This document shows positions 5,877 through 6,481 of a stretch of DNA of 6,481 nt, piece after piece. Each line of letters begins with the position of its first letter. Position 1 is the stretch's first letter. The position numbers were made by a program, and so were the translations under genes. A model generated the notes under the pieces. It did not search any database and was not told where the DNA came from. It was given only the letters and a program-made list of their open reading frames with translations. This DNA comes from an uncultured Eubacteriales bacterium (lineage in GTDB: Bacteria > Bacillota > Clostridia > Christensenellales > Borkfalkiaceae), in assembly GCA_900554485.1 (NCBI GenBank), contig USHO01000065.1, positions 1 through 6,481 on the forward strand, read 5' to 3'.

Positions 5877-6155
5877 TTACTTAAGAACGGGTAATATTTT
5901 CTCGACGTCGCTGTGGGGTCTCGGAATTACGTGAGTCGCAACGAGTTCGCCGAGTTTGGACGCGTTAGCCGCGCCTGCTTCGACAGCGGACTTAACCGCG
6001 CCTACGTCGCCTCTTACCATAACGGTTACAAGTCCGCTACCGATCTTCTCGGTTCCGATAAGAACGACGTTAGCCGCCTTAACCATGGAATCCGCAGCCT
6101 CGATTGCCGCCGTAAGACCTCTGGTTTCTACCATGCCCAATGCTTCGAGTGCCAT
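5877..6155 (-). CDS. Canonical hexameric microcompartment shell protein (BMC-H, PduA/PduJ/EutM type)
   Basis: A 92-residue single BMC domain of standard length, the main facet-tiling hexamer of the shell. It shows MALEALGMVETRG (1-13), the edge-lysine helix ADSMVKAANV (21-30), the pore loop KIGSGL (37-42), VRGDVGAVKSAVEAG (47-61) and VIPRPH (76-81). All match the PduA/PduJ/EutM group closely. The small pore loop (G-S-G) suggests passage of small polar metabolites. The start is fixed by a strong GGAGG 8 nt upstream (6164-6168). It lies 17 nt after another BMC-H gene and before a 152-nt hairpin-rich gap leading to pduL. Paralogues are too alike to assign pduA or pduJ by eye, so no symbol is given. 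Confidence 0.96.
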   Translation of the reverse strand: MALEALGMVETRGLTAAIEAADSMVKAANVVLIGTEKIGSGLVTVMVRGDVGAVKSAVEAGAANASKLGELVATHVIPRPHSDVEKILPVLK

Positions 6156-6172
6156 ATCTTTATCCTCCGATA

Positions 6173-6481
6173 TTAGATTTCTTTTATATAACTTTCGTTA
6201 TTTCCTGTGTTATTTGCCTGTTCCTGCGTAAGAAGATTTTTGGAACGCAGAAACCTTTCGCGCGATTTGTTGACTATACGCCAGATTTCCTCGTGCGGGT
6301 TGGCTATCACGGCTTTACCGACGGGCTTTTTTATCCCGTTTTTATCCGCCGCGTCGATAGCCGCCCTTACCGCGGAAACCTCTCCGCGTATGATCACGGT
6401 TACGAGTCTTCCGCCGAGTTTCTTCTCCCAGGTGACGAACTCTACGTCCGCCGCCTTGACCATAAGGTCGAGAGCGTTGAC
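6173..6481 (-). CDS. BMC-H shell protein with C-terminal tail (N-terminus beyond window edge)
   Basis: The visible 102 residues begin inside helix 1 of a BMC domain (VNALDLMVKAADVEF). They continue through the pore loop KKLGGRLV, RGEVSAVRAAIDA and the domain-closing IANPHEEIWRIV. About 15 N-terminal residues should lie outside the window; the Met codon at 6463 is internal to the conserved helix and is not the start. After the domain there are ~32 further residues, polar and charged, rich in Asn, Gln, Glu, Lys and Arg (RERFLRSKNLL then a QEQANNTGNNES stretch), with no cysteines. Extended BMC-H proteins such as PduK and EutK also have tails, but theirs differ (Fe-S or helix-turn-helix-like). 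The tail may bind cargo or face one side of the shell. It is upstream of, and 17 nt from, the canonical BMC-H gene. Confidence 0.88.
   Translation of the reverse strand, partial: VNALDLMVKAADVEFVTWEKKLGGRLVTVIIRGEVSAVRAAIDAADKNGIKKPVGKAVIANPHEEIWRIVNKSRERFLRSKNLLTQEQANNTGNNESYIKEI

Noticed and set aside
1..6481. Search for CRISPR arrays, tRNA/rRNA genes, insertion sequences and riboswitches
   Set aside because: No regularly spaced repeats, tRNA cloverleaf, transposase motifs or terminal inverted repeats, and no recognised riboswitch core were seen. Gaps between genes are short and explained by hairpins or ribosome binding sites.

Overview
The window is chromosomal-looking DNA from an anaerobic bacterium, most likely a Clostridia-type Firmicute. 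This is inferred from a NifJ-type pyruvate:ferredoxin oxidoreductase, strong AGGAG/GGAGG ribosome binding sites, tightly packed genes and a bacterial microcompartment (BMC) locus of the Pdu-like clostridial kind. The lineage cannot be fixed from sequence alone.

Layout. Positions 1-625 (+ strand) hold the last ~207 codons of pyruvate:ferredoxin oxidoreductase, followed by its own hairpin terminator. Everything else reads on the - strand, converging on that gene; a second, oppositely oriented terminator (691-719) closes the - strand unit. In transcription order (right to left) the - strand carries: a BMC-H shell protein with a C-terminal tail (cut by the window edge), a canonical BMC-H hexamer protein, a ~150 nt hairpin-rich gap, PduL phosphotransacylase, a BMC-P (EutN/PduN) vertex protein, a PduS-like flavin/Fe-S electron-transfer protein, a PduT-like trimeric shell protein with the cluster-ligand cysteine, a long-stem terminator, a DeoR-family regulator, a ParA-family ATPase, and a small ParB/Srx-like domain protein.

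How it fits together. The BMC genes are the distal part of a catabolic microcompartment (metabolosome) operon. BMC-H tiles the facets and BMC-P caps the vertices. PduL turns acyl-CoA into acyl-phosphate and recycles CoA inside. PduS and PduT are the expected path for moving electrons across the shell. The signature enzyme, aldehyde dehydrogenase and alcohol dehydrogenase are not in the window and should lie beyond position 6481, so the substrate cannot be read here. The DeoR regulator (a family that usually senses phosphorylated sugars) and the gene order suggest a sugar-derived substrate such as the fucose/rhamnose type, but this is inference.

Most interesting point. The DeoR gene is joined by a 4-nt gap to a ParA ATPase, which is followed by a 151-residue protein with a degenerate ParB N-terminal-type domain and no DNA-binding domain. 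A ParA with a partner lacking a centromere-binding module, placed directly behind a BMC operon and its regulator, is a good candidate for a microcompartment positioning/segregation pair, analogous to McdA/McdB of carboxysomes but with a different kind of partner protein. That role is a hypothesis from context and domain content.
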